This document shows positions 1 through 8,563 of a stretch of DNA of 62,404 nucleotides, in pieces. Origin of the DNA: Cyanobacteria bacterium RM1_2_2 (GTDB taxonomy: Bacteria; Cyanobacteriota; Cyanobacteriia; Elainellales; Elainellaceae); the NCBI GenBank assembly GCA_012033495.1, contig JAAUQT010000008.1, positions 1 to 62,404 on the forward strand. The letters are read 5' to 3'. The first letter of the stretch is position 1; each line of letters begins with the position of its first letter. Made by a program: the position numbers and the translations under genes. The notes below the pieces were generated by a model, which saw nothing but the letters and a program-made list of their open reading frames with translations, had not been told where the DNA came from and ran no database searches.

Positions 1-59
1 GTTCGACTACGCTCAACCGATTGAATTCAGAAAGTTGGCGCGTTGAACGGAGCCGAAAC
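1..59. repeat. Short palindromic intergenic repeat
   Basis: The left arm GTTCGACTACGCTCAACCG and the right arm CGTTGAACGGAGCCGAAAC are imperfect reverse complements separated by about 20 bases. The same motif, as GACTCCGCTCAACG paired with GTGAGCGGAGTCGAA, recurs at 13168-13227. Such 'GAGCGNAGTCGAA' palindromes are common between cyanobacterial genes. The element may extend beyond the window start. Nothing else is visible before the element at 89-190. Confidence 0.5.
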
Positions 60-88
60 GCATCTGATTTTGCCCATTGACTTAAGCT

Positions 89-190
89 GATGCCATTTTG
101 GATTTTGGATTTTGGATTTGCGATTTTGGAATCTTCGCGCCGCAATGGTTTCAGTCTGCGAACTGCCGCGTCCTCTGTTTAAATCGGTAT
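89..190 (+). repeat. Small inverted-repeat element, family 1, copy a
   Basis: The copy begins GATGCCATTTTGGATTTTGG and ends TGTTTAAATCGGTATG. Its central part (CAATGGTTTCAGTCTGCGAA, then TGCCGCG and TCTCTGTTTAAA) is nearly identical to a second copy at 43840-43918, whose ends are the clean inverted repeat ATACCATTT/AAATGGTAT. This copy is longer because a GGATTTT unit is repeated three times near its left end. The 144 bases from 191 to the next gene hold nothing I can identify. Confidence 0.55.
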
Positions 191-334
191 GAGCATCGGT
201 AGAATTGCTAAAAGTGGGCTTGTACCGAAATTTTGAACTAACCCGATTCACTTCAGGGTGCAGCAGCAAATACCGGGTGAATGGGCGATCTGTGCGTTGG
301 ACGCAGCAGGAGGTTCCAGTCAATTCTTCAGGGA

Positions 335-871
335 TCAGTGGGTGTCTGTCGATGCAGAGGTTGCCCCACCTTGCTCAGGGATGGTTGCAGGATTCAGGGT
401 TTCATACCTTTCAAAGGGCTGGTGAATCCATGGGTTTTCTTCTAGGTAATCCACATAGTAATTGGGCGCAACGATTGAGCAAGACTTATACCACAGCACT
501 GCGGTACGCACCTCATCGACGTAAAATCCATAGTTGCGATCGAGCCACACGAGCGTTCGTTTTAAGCTTTCACCTGAATCCACCAAGTCATCCACCAGCA
601 AAACATGGCTGCCTAAATTGGGCGTCGTCATCGTCAGATCGCGGGCAAAGGTAATGGTGCTGCGGTTTTGTTTGCCTGCTCCGTGATAGGAAGACGTAGC
701 CAAAATCGCCATGGGTTGATGGAAAATGCGAGATAGAATATCTCCAACCCGTAGCCCTCCTCGCGCTAAGCAAATAATTTGGTTAAATTCCCATTGAGAT
801 TGGTAGATTTTGGCGGCAAGGTGCTCAATTTTTTGGTGATATTCTGCCCAGGAAACGTAAAGGTCTGCCAT
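335..871 (-). CDS. Phosphoribosyltransferase family protein
   Basis: A 178-residue protein of the type I phosphoribosyltransferase fold, which transfers phosphoribosyl from PRPP to a base. The PRPP-binding loop VLLVDDLVDSGES lies at residues 90-102, and ARGGLRVGD near residue 36 is the usual second-strand motif of xanthine/hypoxanthine-type enzymes. I chose the ATG at 871 (MADLYVSW) because family members start directly with this region; an in-frame ATG at 925 would add 18 hydrophobic residues without support. Substrate cannot be told from sequence; a purine-salvage or regulatory role is inferred. It is divergently placed from the ABC transporter genes to the right. Confidence 0.85.
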   Translation of the reverse strand: MADLYVSWAEYHQKIEHLAAKIYQSQWEFNQIICLARGGLRVGDILSRIFHQPMAILATSSYHGAGKQNRSTITFARDLTMTTPNLGSHVLLVDDLVDSGESLKRTLVWLDRNYGFYVDEVRTAVLWYKSCSIVAPNYYVDYLEENPWIHQPFERYETLNPATIPEQGGATSASTDTH

Positions 872-1075
872 AGAAACCGAAATGCTTTTAGCAAAGATGA
901 AAAGCATCATACCAACTGTCAGCAAGGAATTCAGGCAGGCATTAAAATTTGAGTTCTGACGACGAACGCGACATAAAGACGGTATAAAGTTTTAAGGCTG
1001 ACAGCGTAACGCTCACACATGCTCACACATTGGCTTCTCATACATATTAGGCGCATAGTAGGCGGAGAGGGTGAT

Positions 1076-2773
1076 ATGAAGAATTCTTGGGTTGGAGTTG
1101 GGGCAGTTTTTGGACGGCGATCCTTCTCAGTCAGCTTCCTATCAAGGCGGCACTTTCTGCGATATTGGGGGCTGTTTAGCATTTGTCTCGCTTTGGTGGT
1201 TAGCTGCGGTAGCCCAAGAACAACGACAACCACCACGACGGGCACTGCCAGCCCGATTGCTGCCTCAGAAGGCGGACGGGTGACAATGGGGACAACTCTC
1301 GAAGCCCGCACCCTCGATCCAGCGGACGCCTACGAAATCTTTCCCGGAATTTTGCTCTCTAACCTGGGCGATCGGCTTTATACCTACAAACCCGGCACAA
1401 CTGAACTCACGCCCCAGCTTGCCACCGCCATGCCCACAGTCAGCGATGATGGGCTAACCTACACCATTCCGATGCGCGAAGGGGTGAAGTTTCATGATGG
1501 TGAGCCGCTGAATGCCGAAGCCATGGCTTTTTCGCTCAAGCGGTTTATGGAAAACGGGGGGCGTCCGGCGTTTTTGCTCTCCGATCGCATCGAGTCGGTG
1601 GAAGCGTCTGGCGAAACCGAACTCACGATTACCCTGAAGGAACCCTTTGCGGCTTTTCCGGCGTTGCTGGCGTTCTCTGGCGCGACTCCTGTTTCCCCGA
1701 AAGCCTACCAGATTGGCTCCGGTCAGTTTCAGCCCAATTCCTTTGTCGGCACGGGCCCCTACAAGCTGGCCCAATTCTCGCCCGACACAATTCGCCTGGA
1801 TGCCAACCCCGACTACTGGGGCGACCAACCCGCCAACGAAGGCGTAGACATTCAACTCATCGCTAGTTCCGCCAACCTGTATAACACCTTCAAAACGGGC
1901 GGCTTAGATGTTGCCTACCAAACCCTCGATCCCGATCAGATTCGCAGTCTGGTCAAAGACGCGCAGGCAGGCGGCTGGAATGTGATTGAATCGGGTTCCA
2001 ATGTGGTCAACTATTTGGTGCTCAACCAAAAAAGCAAACCGTTGGATGATGTGAGAGTGCGGCAGGCGCTCGCAGCGATGGTAAACCGCCCTCTCCTCGA
2101 CGAACGGGTGTTTCAGGGGCAAGCCGAAGCGCTCTATAGCCTTGTGCCGACTAATTCTTCTGACTACAAGCCTGTTTTCAAAGAGGCTTACGGCGATGGC
2201 AACATGGAGAAAGCCAAGGCGCTGCTGACTGAAGCCGGAATCTCAGAATCGAACCCGCTGACGCTAGAAATTTGGTATTCCTCTAGCTCTGCCAAGCGAA
2301 ACTTGGTTGCCACGACGCTGAAGGCCGCGATCGAAAGAGACATGGGCGGCATGGTGAAAATTGAACCTAAAACCGTTGAAGGCGCAACGCTGTTCGAGAA
2401 TTTGGATAAGGGAACCTACCCTTCGGTGCTGCTCGACTGGTATCCCGACTATGCCGATGCGGATGCTTTCATTGAACCGTTTATGTCCTGTACGAAAGGT
2501 TCGGTCGCAGCAGGCTGTGAGGAAGGGCAAAGCCAGGTGGGTGGGTCATTTTACTACAGCCCAAAAGCCAACGATTTAATCAAAGCCCAACGCACTGAGC
2601 AGGATGCTGCGGCTCGCAAACAGCAGTTTGAAGACTTACAGGAGTTGCTAGCTGAAGATGTGCCCTACATTCCGCTGTGGCAGGACAAAGACTATGTGTT
2701 TGCCAAAGCTCAGGTGGAAGGGGTAGAAATTCAGCCTAGTCAGCAATTCCTGTTCGGGCAAATCAAAAAATAG
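1076..2773 (+). CDS. ABC transporter substrate-binding lipoprotein, family 5 (peptide/nickel type)
   Basis: A 565-residue extracytoplasmic solute-binding protein of the DppA/OppA/NikA class. The ATG at 1076 follows a purine-rich GGCGGAGAGGG ribosome site; the ORF opens 57 bases earlier, but that stretch looks non-coding. The N-terminus carries SRRHFLR (residues 23-29), a good twin-arginine motif, then a hydrophobic stretch and a lipobox LVVSC with Cys44 as lipidation site. A low-complexity Thr-rich linker follows. The body matches the family from DAYEIFPG to the end. A permease gene starts 43 bases downstream, probably in the same operon. No second permease or ATPase is adjacent. The transported solute cannot be assigned. 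Confidence 0.88.
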   Translation: MKNSWVGVGAVFGRRSFSVSFLSRRHFLRYWGLFSICLALVVSCGSPRTTTTTTTGTASPIAASEGGRVTMGTTLEARTLDPADAYEIFPGILLSNLGDRLYTYKPGTTELTPQLATAMPTVSDDGLTYTIPMREGVKFHDGEPLNAEAMAFSLKRFMENGGRPAFLLSDRIESVEASGETELTITLKEPFAAFPALLAFSGATPVSPKAYQIGSGQFQPNSFVGTGPYKLAQFSPDTIRLDANPDYWGDQPANEGVDIQLIASSANLYNTFKTGGLDVAYQTLDPDQIRSLVKDAQAGGWNVIESGSNVVNYLVLNQKSKPLDDVRVRQALAAMVNRPLLDERVFQGQAEALYSLVPTNSSDYKPVFKEAYGDGNMEKAKALLTEAGISESNPLTLEIWYSSSSAKRNLVATTLKAAIERDMGGMVKIEPKTVEGATLFENLDKGTYPSVLLDWYPDYADADAFIEPFMSCTKGSVAAGCEEGQSQVGGSFYYSPKANDLIKAQRTEQDAAARKQQFEDLQELLAEDVPYIPLWQDKDYVFAKAQVEGVEIQPSQQFLFGQIKK

Positions 2774-2815
2774 GGGCAAATTATCACTCTTAGGCGTTTC
2801 TCTCCTTCCCCAAGT

Positions 2816-3840
2816 ATGTCTCGATCAAAAGCACTGCAATATTACATCTTCTCTCGCCTGATGCTGGCTCCGTTGATGATTTTGACGATCACAACGCTGA
2901 TTTTTATCTTGATGCGGGCTACACCAGGCGACCCCATTGATTCGCTGTTAGGGCCTCGTGCTCCAGAAAGTGCCAAAGCCGAACTGCGATCGAGTCTCGG
3001 ATTGGATGCGCCTTTGTGGTTGCAGTATGTTCGCTATATGGGGAGCTTGCTGCGGTTTGACCTCGGCACGTCGCTCACCACTCAAGGCCAAACCGTTTGG
3101 CAAATTATTCAGCAGCATTTTCCAGCAACGGTAGAGCTAGCCGTTTGCAGCATGGTGGTGTCGGTGGTGGTGGGTGTGGGGATCGGAGCCTTAGCCGCCT
3201 CGAAGCCGAATACGCCCGTTGATGTAGGTGGGCGGCTGTTTGGCATCTTCACCTACGCTGTGCCGATGTATTGGTTTGGGATGCTGTTGCAATTGGTGTT
3301 TGCAGTGCAGTTGCGCTGGTTTCCCCTAGGGACTCGCTTTCCGCTGACGATGCCTGCTCCAGTCGGGCCAACCGGGCTTTACACAGTAGACAGTCTGCTG
3401 CACTTCAATCTAGGTCAGTTTTTACTAGCCTCTACTATCTCACTTTGCCTAGCCTCACCCTAGGAATTTTGCTGAGCGGCGTGTTTGAGCGGATGGTGCG
3501 GGTGAACCTTAAACAAACGCTGAAGGCAGATTATGTGGAAGCGGCCAGAGCGAGAGGCATTCCAGAACCGCGAATTGTGGTAGCCCATGCCCTCAAAAAT
3601 GCCTTGATTCCAGTGATTACGGTCTTGGGACTCACCTTCGCCTCCCTGCTAGGAGGGGCAATCCTCACAGAAGTGACCTTCTCCTGGCCGGGGTTAGCCA
3701 ACCGCCTCTATGCCGCCATTTCCCTACGAGATTATCCCGTTGTGCAGGGCATTATGGTGTTTTTCTCGGTAATTGTGGCGCTCGCTAGTATTGCGATTGA
3801 TATTCTCAATGCCTATATTGATCCCCGGATTCGCTACTAA
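2816..3840 (+). CDS. ABC transporter permease (DppB/GsiC family), frameshifted
   Basis: This is the inner-membrane permease of the peptide/nickel importer class, and it partners the lipoprotein just upstream. The gene reads in one frame to about 3418, then continues in another frame from FTSLYYLTLPSLTLG to the stop at 3840. The break is at a T5 run at 3419-3423; one extra T would join the frames into a 341-residue protein of normal family length with about six membrane helices. The EAA loop that contacts the ATPase is seen after the break as EAARARGI followed by AHALKNALIP. The frameshift is either a sequencing error in the homopolymer or a recent mutation. Confidence 0.85.
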
Positions 3841-3999
3841 TCCGCCGCAGGCAACTTGACCTATCCAAGCCCTATGTCTAGAGCACATCAAGTTTTTCGA
3901 GTAGCAGCCGGCGATCTGTTAGACAAATGAGCCGACTGGAACGCTCTGGCTTCAGTCATTGTCTGCTTGAGTTTAAGGTCTGCTTGAGTTTGAAGTCTG

Positions 4000-4428
4000 C
4001 TACTCTTGCCCTTCTAAGGTTGAGCCAGCTTCCAAGTCTTTTTCTAAATCTGGATTCAGCCAAACCACCTGACGCTGCCTCGGATTGAAGCGAATATTCT
4101 GCTCTTGCATCACATCCATAGTCTGCTGCGGATCAAAATGGCGGTCAAAGTCGGCTTGAAGGCTAGCAACCTGACTAGACGCTTCATCGACTTCCACTTG
4201 CAACCGCCGCAAATCTTCCTGTTGCTGTAGGTTAGAGGGAATGAGCTTCACCAAGGCAGACAGGGCTGCCGCTGCAAAGAGAAAGTTAATCCCTACCTTC
4301 ACGGCTGCCTCAATGGCTGCTGCCCGATGCGGAGATTGGCGTGGGCGCGACTGGCGGGACTGACTGCGTACCCGTGGCTTGCGAGGCGGCTTAGGAGAGG
4401 AATAGGGATGGGGTTGAAGTGCGTTCAT
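4000..4428 (-). CDS. Small membrane protein, putative cell-division protein of the slr1601 family
   Basis: A 142-residue cyanobacterial protein. It has a basic, Pro/Arg/Ser-rich N-terminal tail (residues 10-35), one membrane helix (about 46-63), a predicted coiled coil (68-95) and a conserved end with FDPQQTMDVMQEQ and RQRQVVWL. The topology resembles FtsL/FtsB-type divisome proteins; I recall the slr1601 family being annotated as putative cell-division proteins, but the name assignment is from memory. The ATG at 4428 is preferred because the eight residues before it (MLEPGLIY) are unlike the family start. Confidence 0.65.
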   Translation of the reverse strand: MNALQPHPYSSPKPPRKPRVRSQSRQSRPRQSPHRAAAIEAAVKVGINFLFAAAALSALVKLIPSNLQQQEDLRRLQVEVDEASSQVASLQADFDRHFDPQQTMDVMQEQNIRFNPRQRQVVWLNPDLEKDLEAGSTLEGQE

Positions 4429-4908
4429 ATATATTAAGCCCGGCTCTAACAACGGGAAAGTTTCAACAGGATAACCTAGATTTTCAACGCTTGACGGCTG
4501 AAGTAAATTTTTTTACGTTGAATTTTTTGCCACAGCACAACTTCAACTCAGATGGGATGAGGCTATCTATCTTTAGTGTGCCCAACCATCTTCTTCATGG
4601 CAAGGAGATTCTAGCCTATTGGTAGCATAATCTCCGCTTTTTATTTCAGGCTTAGAAAAATACTTTTGCTTCGTTGTAGCTCCTCTCAGCGCAACCCAAG
4701 TTTCAAGATTGCCTAAATCAAGGCAACCTAACTAAAGCAGAATGCACAGCATTGCGCTGAAAGCAACAAAATTGAGGTTGAGAAAAAGAATGAGAAAACA
4801 GAGAGTAAAGGCTTACCTGACTCAGCAATTGCCTACTCTCTGTTATGGATTTGGTGTCTTATTGACTACCCAGTTTTGCGATTTCCCTTGGCAGCAAACC
4901 GTCTATTC
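4429..4908. other. Intergenic region between the slr1601-like gene and psaM
   Basis: About 480 bases with no convincing gene. Apart from the psaM terminator at 4780-4844 I see only AT-rich sequence. An open frame on the plus strand here runs antisense through psaM and is not considered real. Confidence 0.6.
4780..4844 (-). terminator. Intrinsic terminator of psaM
   Basis: On the minus strand AACAGAGAGTAGGC pairs with GCCTTTACTCTCTGTT across an 18-base loop, giving a stem of about 14 pairs with two unpaired bases. It is followed in the minus direction by a T-rich stretch (TTCTCATTCTTTTTC). It lies about 65 bases after the psaM stop codon and on the correct strand. Confidence 0.75.
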
Positions 4909-5004
4909 CTACTTATACAGTTCGGTAGACAGACGGAACGCCATTACAGCCGGGATCAGGGCAACAACCAGCGCAATGTAGACTTGAGTATCTGATAGAG
5001 ACAT
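4909..5004 (-). CDS. psaM: Photosystem I reaction centre subunit XII
   Basis: This 31-residue gene encodes MSLSDTQVYIALVVALIPAV followed by an 11-residue tail ending TELYK. It matches PsaM almost residue for residue. PsaM is a single-helix subunit at the photosystem I monomer interface and helps stabilise the trimer. The helix covers roughly residues 7-24. A GGAGCT ribosome site lies 9 bases before the ATG. The gene stands alone, with its own terminator downstream at 4780-4844. It is too short for ordinary gene finders. Confidence 0.96.
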   Translation of the reverse strand: MSLSDTQVYIALVVALIPAVMAFRLSTELYK

Positions 5005-5422
5005 GATTTAGAAAGCTCCTAACGTCATGTTGATAATATGCAATGCAAGCAATGCCACTTCAAACAGAAGCCAGCATATGCTGACGTTCATTAATGTCAG
5101 ATAAATCAGGACTTTGTGGAATGCTTTGTCACATGATGTAACAAAGAGCGGCTGTTCTTTTAGGAAGGTTCTTTTAGGAAGGGAAATCCATCATTATTTG
5201 AAGCAGTCAGAAGCGGATTTTAGCGTCTGGCATCGCCGAATGTCCTTACAGAAGGGAGACTTCAAACCACTTCCCAGACATCCTCTCAACGGTTGCCATA
5301 GACTGTTTCTGTTACAGAAATATCTTGATGACAGAGGGCTTTCTTGCTAGCTGCTGTTCTGCTCTCTGGTTTCAGGGCTTCTGAGAATTGCTCCAGAACC
5401 AATGCAGCAGATTAAGCTGAAA
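5005..5422. other. Intergenic region upstream of psaM
   Basis: 418 bases lie between psaM and the rhomboid gene. This stretch must hold the psaM promoter, since both neighbours read leftward and psaM has its own leader. I see no -35/-10 pair good enough to name and no RNA gene. Confidence 0.5.
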
Positions 5423-6147
5423 TTAGGAGTTGTCTTCCGAAAAAGTGTTGGTTCCGGCTGAGGAAAACAGCCCAAACAGCGGCCCTAAAACCGCACCTAC
5501 AACAAACCCTCCAGCGTGCGCCCAGTAAGCAATCCCGCCGCTTTCCATCCCAATATTGACGGGTGCTCCTAAACTCGCTACTCCGTAAAAAGCTTGCTGA
5601 ACAAACCAGATTCCAAGAAATACAATGGCGGGAACTCGAAATGTGAAGAAAATGATGAAAATGGGAATTAGCGCCAGAATTTTCACCTGCGGGAACCGGA
5701 GAATGTAAGCACCCATGACTCCGGCAATTGCCCCACTGGCTCCTAGGGAAGGCACATCTGATCCAGAGGCAAAGGCATATTGGGCCAGTCCTGCCAGAAT
5801 ACCGCAAAGTAAGTAGAAGCCTAAAAAGCGCCAGTGCCCCATCTCATCTTCTACGTTGTTGCCGAAGATCCAGAGATAGAGCATGTTACCGCCCAAGTGC
5901 AGCAAGCCGCCGTGCAGAAATTGGGACGTGATTAGCGTTAGGGCTTCACCACCAATTGAAAACCGGGAGCACCACGCAGGCTAGCCGTGAGTTCTTCTGG
6001 CACCACTGCCCAAGTGCTAAAAAACGTTTCGAGCCTTGGCCCCATTAAGCTCGCTTCATAGAAGAAGACCAAGACATTAATGAGAATGAGCGCGTAGGTA
6101 ACATAAGCAGTTGTCCGAGTTGGGTTTTCGTCGCGAATTGGAACCAC
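5423..6147 (-). CDS. Rhomboid family intramembrane serine protease, frameshifted
   Basis: This membrane protease cleaves substrate helices within the bilayer. The first frame covers MVPIRDENPTRTT to about residue 62. The second continues with EALTLITSQFLHGGLLHLGG, then GNNVEDEMGH, the catalytic serine motif GASGAIAG and the catalytic histidine in AHAGGF. Adding one base in the A4 run at 5959-5962 (T4 on the coding strand) restores a 241-residue protein with six to seven helices, the normal length of the cyanobacterial family. Both catalytic motifs are intact, so the shift is more likely an error than decay. The next gene upstream on the same strand is a hypothetical 120 bases away. Confidence 0.85.
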
Positions 6148-6267
6148 AGGCGATGCCCTCTACCGTCGATACAAAAGATACAAAGATTGTAAGGGGAGAT
6201 GATTCCCTGCGATCGGTTGCCGTCTCCAACTTTCGATAGAAATCTGCTGGTTTTGGCAGCCGCAAGC

Positions 6268-6606
6268 TTACCACTCTTCACCGTCTTGTTGGCTGATGTG
6301 TCTGGCAATCACGATTGCTTCTTCGGGCGTAAACCGGACTGGAATGCCCGGCTCCCAGGATTCGACAAAGGTTTTTAAAAAAACGCCGTCACAGGTAAAG
6401 CTGTAGGTTTGCTGGATTCGCCATTGAGGAATGTCTCGGTAACGATAATGCACAAGCGTGAGCACGGCAAGCTCCAAGGAGAGGTCGATGGGGACTTGCC
6501 CTTGAAATTGCGAGAAGCCACTCAAACCCGTCAATCCTCTTGCCTCTCGCCGCTGTTGCTCCTTGAGACGACTGAGCAACCCTTCTAGACTTTCTGCTTC
6601 ACCCAT
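6268..6606 (-). CDS. Conserved hypothetical protein, 112 residues
   Basis: I do not recognise a named family. The protein is soluble with no signal peptide. It opens with a charged helix rich in Arg, Glu and Gln (residues 2-24). A region with HYRYRDIPQWRIQQTYSF and a C-terminal FTPEEAIVIARHISQQ follows. It starts at the ATG at 6606 and is probably independent of the rhomboid gene. Confidence 0.6.
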   Translation of the reverse strand: MGEAESLEGLLSRLKEQQRREARGLTGLSGFSQFQGQVPIDLSLELAVLTLVHYRYRDIPQWRIQQTYSFTCDGVFLKTFVESWEPGIPVRFTPEEAIVIARHISQQDGEEW

Positions 6607-6864
6607 ATTTTTTAGCGATGAAATAAATTAATACATCAGTACTAAAAGAATCGTACCAGAGGTGAACCCAAAGGGCGCAAAAGTTAGCTTAATTTTTCTG
6701 AGGAGGTTTTGAGACAAACTGGCTTAACTCACTCCATAACTTTCCCCAATTTATCGTTATCGACCTGCCGCTGATCGGCGAATACAGTGGAGACATCAAC
6801 CGAAAGGGGATAGTACAAAACCACTTAAACCTTTCATTCACATTCACTTCAAGGAGTACAAATC

Positions 6865-7065
6865 ATGTCTTTACGTCAATTAGGTCTTGCTATTTCGATT
6901 ACTGCTTTGTCTGTACTGTCAGTAGCTGCTATGGAAGAATCAGCCTTGGCTGGCCGCCGCTCAGGGCATCACGGACACCACGGACATCAAGAACATCACG
7001 GGCTGAAAAAGCAATGTTTCCATACCTATCACGGCGTACGCTGTTATTACGTTAAAAGCCGATGA
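6865..7065 (+). CDS. Small secreted histidine-rich protein
   Basis: A 66-residue protein of unknown function. A ribosome site AAGGAG lies 9 bases before the ATG. Residues 1-29 look like a signal peptide (hydrophobic core ISITALSVLSVAA, likely cleavage after ALA). The mature part is about 37 residues with HHGHHGHQEHHG, then a pair of cysteines in CFHTYHGVRCYY, so it has ten histidines and two cysteines. Metal binding (Ni, Cu or Zn) in the periplasm is inferred from composition only. It is flanked by non-coding DNA on both sides and appears monocistronic. Confidence 0.7.
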   Translation: MSLRQLGLAISITALSVLSVAAMEESALAGRRSGHHGHHGHQEHHGLKKQCFHTYHGVRCYYVKSR

Positions 7066-7208
7066 AGCAGACAAATATGGCACTACGCAAAAAGTTTAGG
7101 ACAAGGGAGTGGAGGGTTGTTTCCCCAGCCAGGGATTCCACCCTGCATCCCGTCCTAACCCAAATCGCTACAACGATGAGAAGGATTTAATAAATGCTTG
7201 AGCAACTT

Positions 7209-7337
7209 TAGGGCGCGTCATCCATTCAGGGTCAAACGCTTGCAGTATCCGCAGGATCGCGCCCGTTGCCAAAACAGGCTAGGGGCTATCGCCTTGCCAG
7301 GGTCAGAGTTTTAGCTGGAATGGATCACAGTCCCTAG
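7209..7337 (+). mobile_element. Non-autonomous inverted-repeat element, family 2, copy 1
   Basis: The element runs from TAGGGCGCGTCATCCATTC to GGAATGGATCACAGTCCCTAG, about 129 bases with no coding capacity. Its ends are imperfect inverted repeats of about 20 bases. It aligns along its full length with three other copies at 35547-35732, 39186-39311 and 61005-61174. Each copy is bounded by TA, which would fit TA target duplication as made by IS630/Tc1-type transposases; that link is inferred. Confidence 0.75.
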
Positions 7338-7384
7338 CTGAGGCAAGCTTATGTACAAGTCCATCCAACACAATTAAATACAAC

Positions 7385-7454
7385 ATAGGGCAAGGATAAA
7401 TCGACTTTTCGGTTAAGCAATTGCCCAACTGAATTGATTTAATCCTTGCCCTAT
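7385..7454. terminator. Long inverted repeat downstream of petE
   Basis: ATAGGGCAAGGATAAATC at 7385-7402 is matched by GATTTAATCCTTGCCCTAT at 7436-7454, giving an 18-19 bp stem with one bulge and a 33-base loop. It lies about 106 bases past the petE stop codon and could end petE transcription, but there is only a weak T tract on either side. A small repeat element is the alternative. Confidence 0.45.
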
Positions 7455-7560
7455 TCATTTCACATTAGCTTCGATATCAGCCAGCGACTTGAGATGAATC
7501 GAGCCGCTACCGTCCGAAACGCCTTGTAAAGTTGTCTAATTCTGGAGGATTCCAGTAAGA

Positions 7561-7941
7561 TTACTGAACAACAATTTTGCCTGCCATACCTGCACCCCGG
7601 TGAGGAGAGCAGTAATAGCTGTAGGTGCCAGGCGTCTCGAAGGTGGCTTCATAAGACTCGCCAGGAGAGAACATCAACTGGTCATGAGACTTATTAGCAG
7701 CAGCCCCTTCAAACATAACGTTGTGGGGAGGAAGCTTGTTGTTTACCCACTTCACAGTATCGCCCGCTTTAATTGTCACTGTCGAAGGCTCAAACGCCAA
7801 CATACCATTGTCTGCACCCATTTTCACAGTGACGGTTTCAGCAGCAGCAGGAGACACTGCCATGAAAAAGCTGCCAATTACCAACGCAACTGCGCAAAGG
7901 GCGAGACCTAAACTCCGTGCGACAGAAGAAATCGATTTCAT
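7561..7941 (-). CDS. petE: Plastocyanin
   Basis: A 126-residue precursor of the soluble copper protein that carries electrons from cytochrome b6f to photosystem I in the thylakoid lumen. The signal peptide covers residues 1-34 with cleavage after SPAAA. The type 1 copper ligands are His73 (PPHNVMF), Cys111, His114 and Met119 (CSPHRGAGM). A GAGGT ribosome site precedes the ATG. It lies downstream of psbV and psbV2 on the same strand, 76 bases after psbV2, so cotranscription is possible, although a candidate promoter lies in the gap. Confidence 0.97.
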   Translation of the reverse strand: MKSISSVARSLGLALCAVALVIGSFFMAVSPAAAETVTVKMGADNGMLAFEPSTVTIKAGDTVKWVNNKLPPHNVMFEGAAANKSHDQLMFSPGESYEATFETPGTYSYYCSPHRGAGMAGKIVVQ

Positions 7942-7984
7942 GAAATACCTCGGAGATTTAAGTTAAATCCGTTCTCACTTGTAG

Positions 7985-8011
7985 ATTTTATCTTGATTAC
8001 TTACCTTTCAA
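7985..8011 (-). promoter_or_regulatory. Candidate petE promoter
   Basis: On the minus strand TTGAAA and TAAAAT are separated by 15 bases, about 44 bases upstream of the petE ATG. The spacing is short for a sigma-70 promoter, and the -35 element touches the 3' end of psbV2. This is a weak prediction. Confidence 0.3.
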
Positions 8012-8017
8012 ACGCTT

Positions 8018-8521
8018 TCAAAAGGTAGTATTTCCCCAACCTGGGGCTTTTTCAGCCGCTCGCAAGATAAAAGCTGCTAAATTTGCGGCTTCCGGGTCTG
8101 ACAACCAGCTTTCCGAAACCTGACGACAGGAGTAAGTATATTCCGCACCGTCATAGGTCATGGGTTCCCGCAAAAAAGCAACCAAGCTCAAAATGCTGTC
8201 ACGGGGCGGGGTGGCTGCTTTCAGTGCCTCCAGAGATAGGGAGACGGTTGGATCAGGCAGCGTTGAGCCGCCCACATGACAGTTTTTGCAGTTCTCTTCA
8301 AAGAAACGCTTGCCACTTGACAAGTTCGCGGCTGAAAATGAGCGCGTTTGCCCTTCTGAGTTTAGCTTCAACTCAACCGATTCTTCGACGCGCAGATAGC
8401 GACGTACATAAGGATCGACGGCATCCGCCCAGCTAGGGTTCGCTGCCCAGAGACTCATCCCTACGAGCAGCAAAACCCCAATGGAGCGCAGGCTAACCCA
8501 AAGCATTCGCACAAAAAACAT
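8018..8521 (-). CDS. psbV2: Cytochrome c-550-like protein PsbV2
   Basis: A 167-residue paralogue of PsbV. It has a signal peptide ending near residue 32 (WADA) and one c-type haem site CKNCH at residues 78-82. Where PsbV has its distal haem ligand His (ELHPS after DGAE), this protein has DGAEYTYSC with Cys132 and no histidine. That agrees with PsbV2, for which I recall Cys ligation of the haem iron in the thermophile protein. It shares the DGAE region and overall length with PsbV but not its C-terminal KIYY tail. The gene follows psbV by 42 bases on the same strand. Its physiological role is unknown. Confidence 0.9.
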   Translation of the reverse strand: MFFVRMLWVSLRSIGVLLLVGMSLWAANPSWADAVDPYVRRYLRVEESVELKLNSEGQTRSFSAANLSSGKRFFEENCKNCHVGGSTLPDPTVSLSLEALKAATPPRDSILSLVAFLREPMTYDGAEYTYSCRQVSESWLSDPEAANLAAFILRAAEKAPGWGNTTF

Positions 8522-8563
8522 GGCTTATATTCACCGATCAAGTAGGGATGCGAGGTCTAGACT

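Larger units (their letters stand above)
7066..7560. other. Intergenic region holding a mobile element and a long hairpin
   Basis: 495 bases between the His-rich gene and the end of petE. They contain the family 2 element at 7209-7337 and a long inverted repeat at 7385-7454. I see no gene. Confidence 0.6.

Noticed and set aside
4742..4981. A 79-codon open frame on the plus strand over psaM
   Set aside because: It is antisense to the unmistakable psaM gene and its terminator and has no ribosome site or family similarity.
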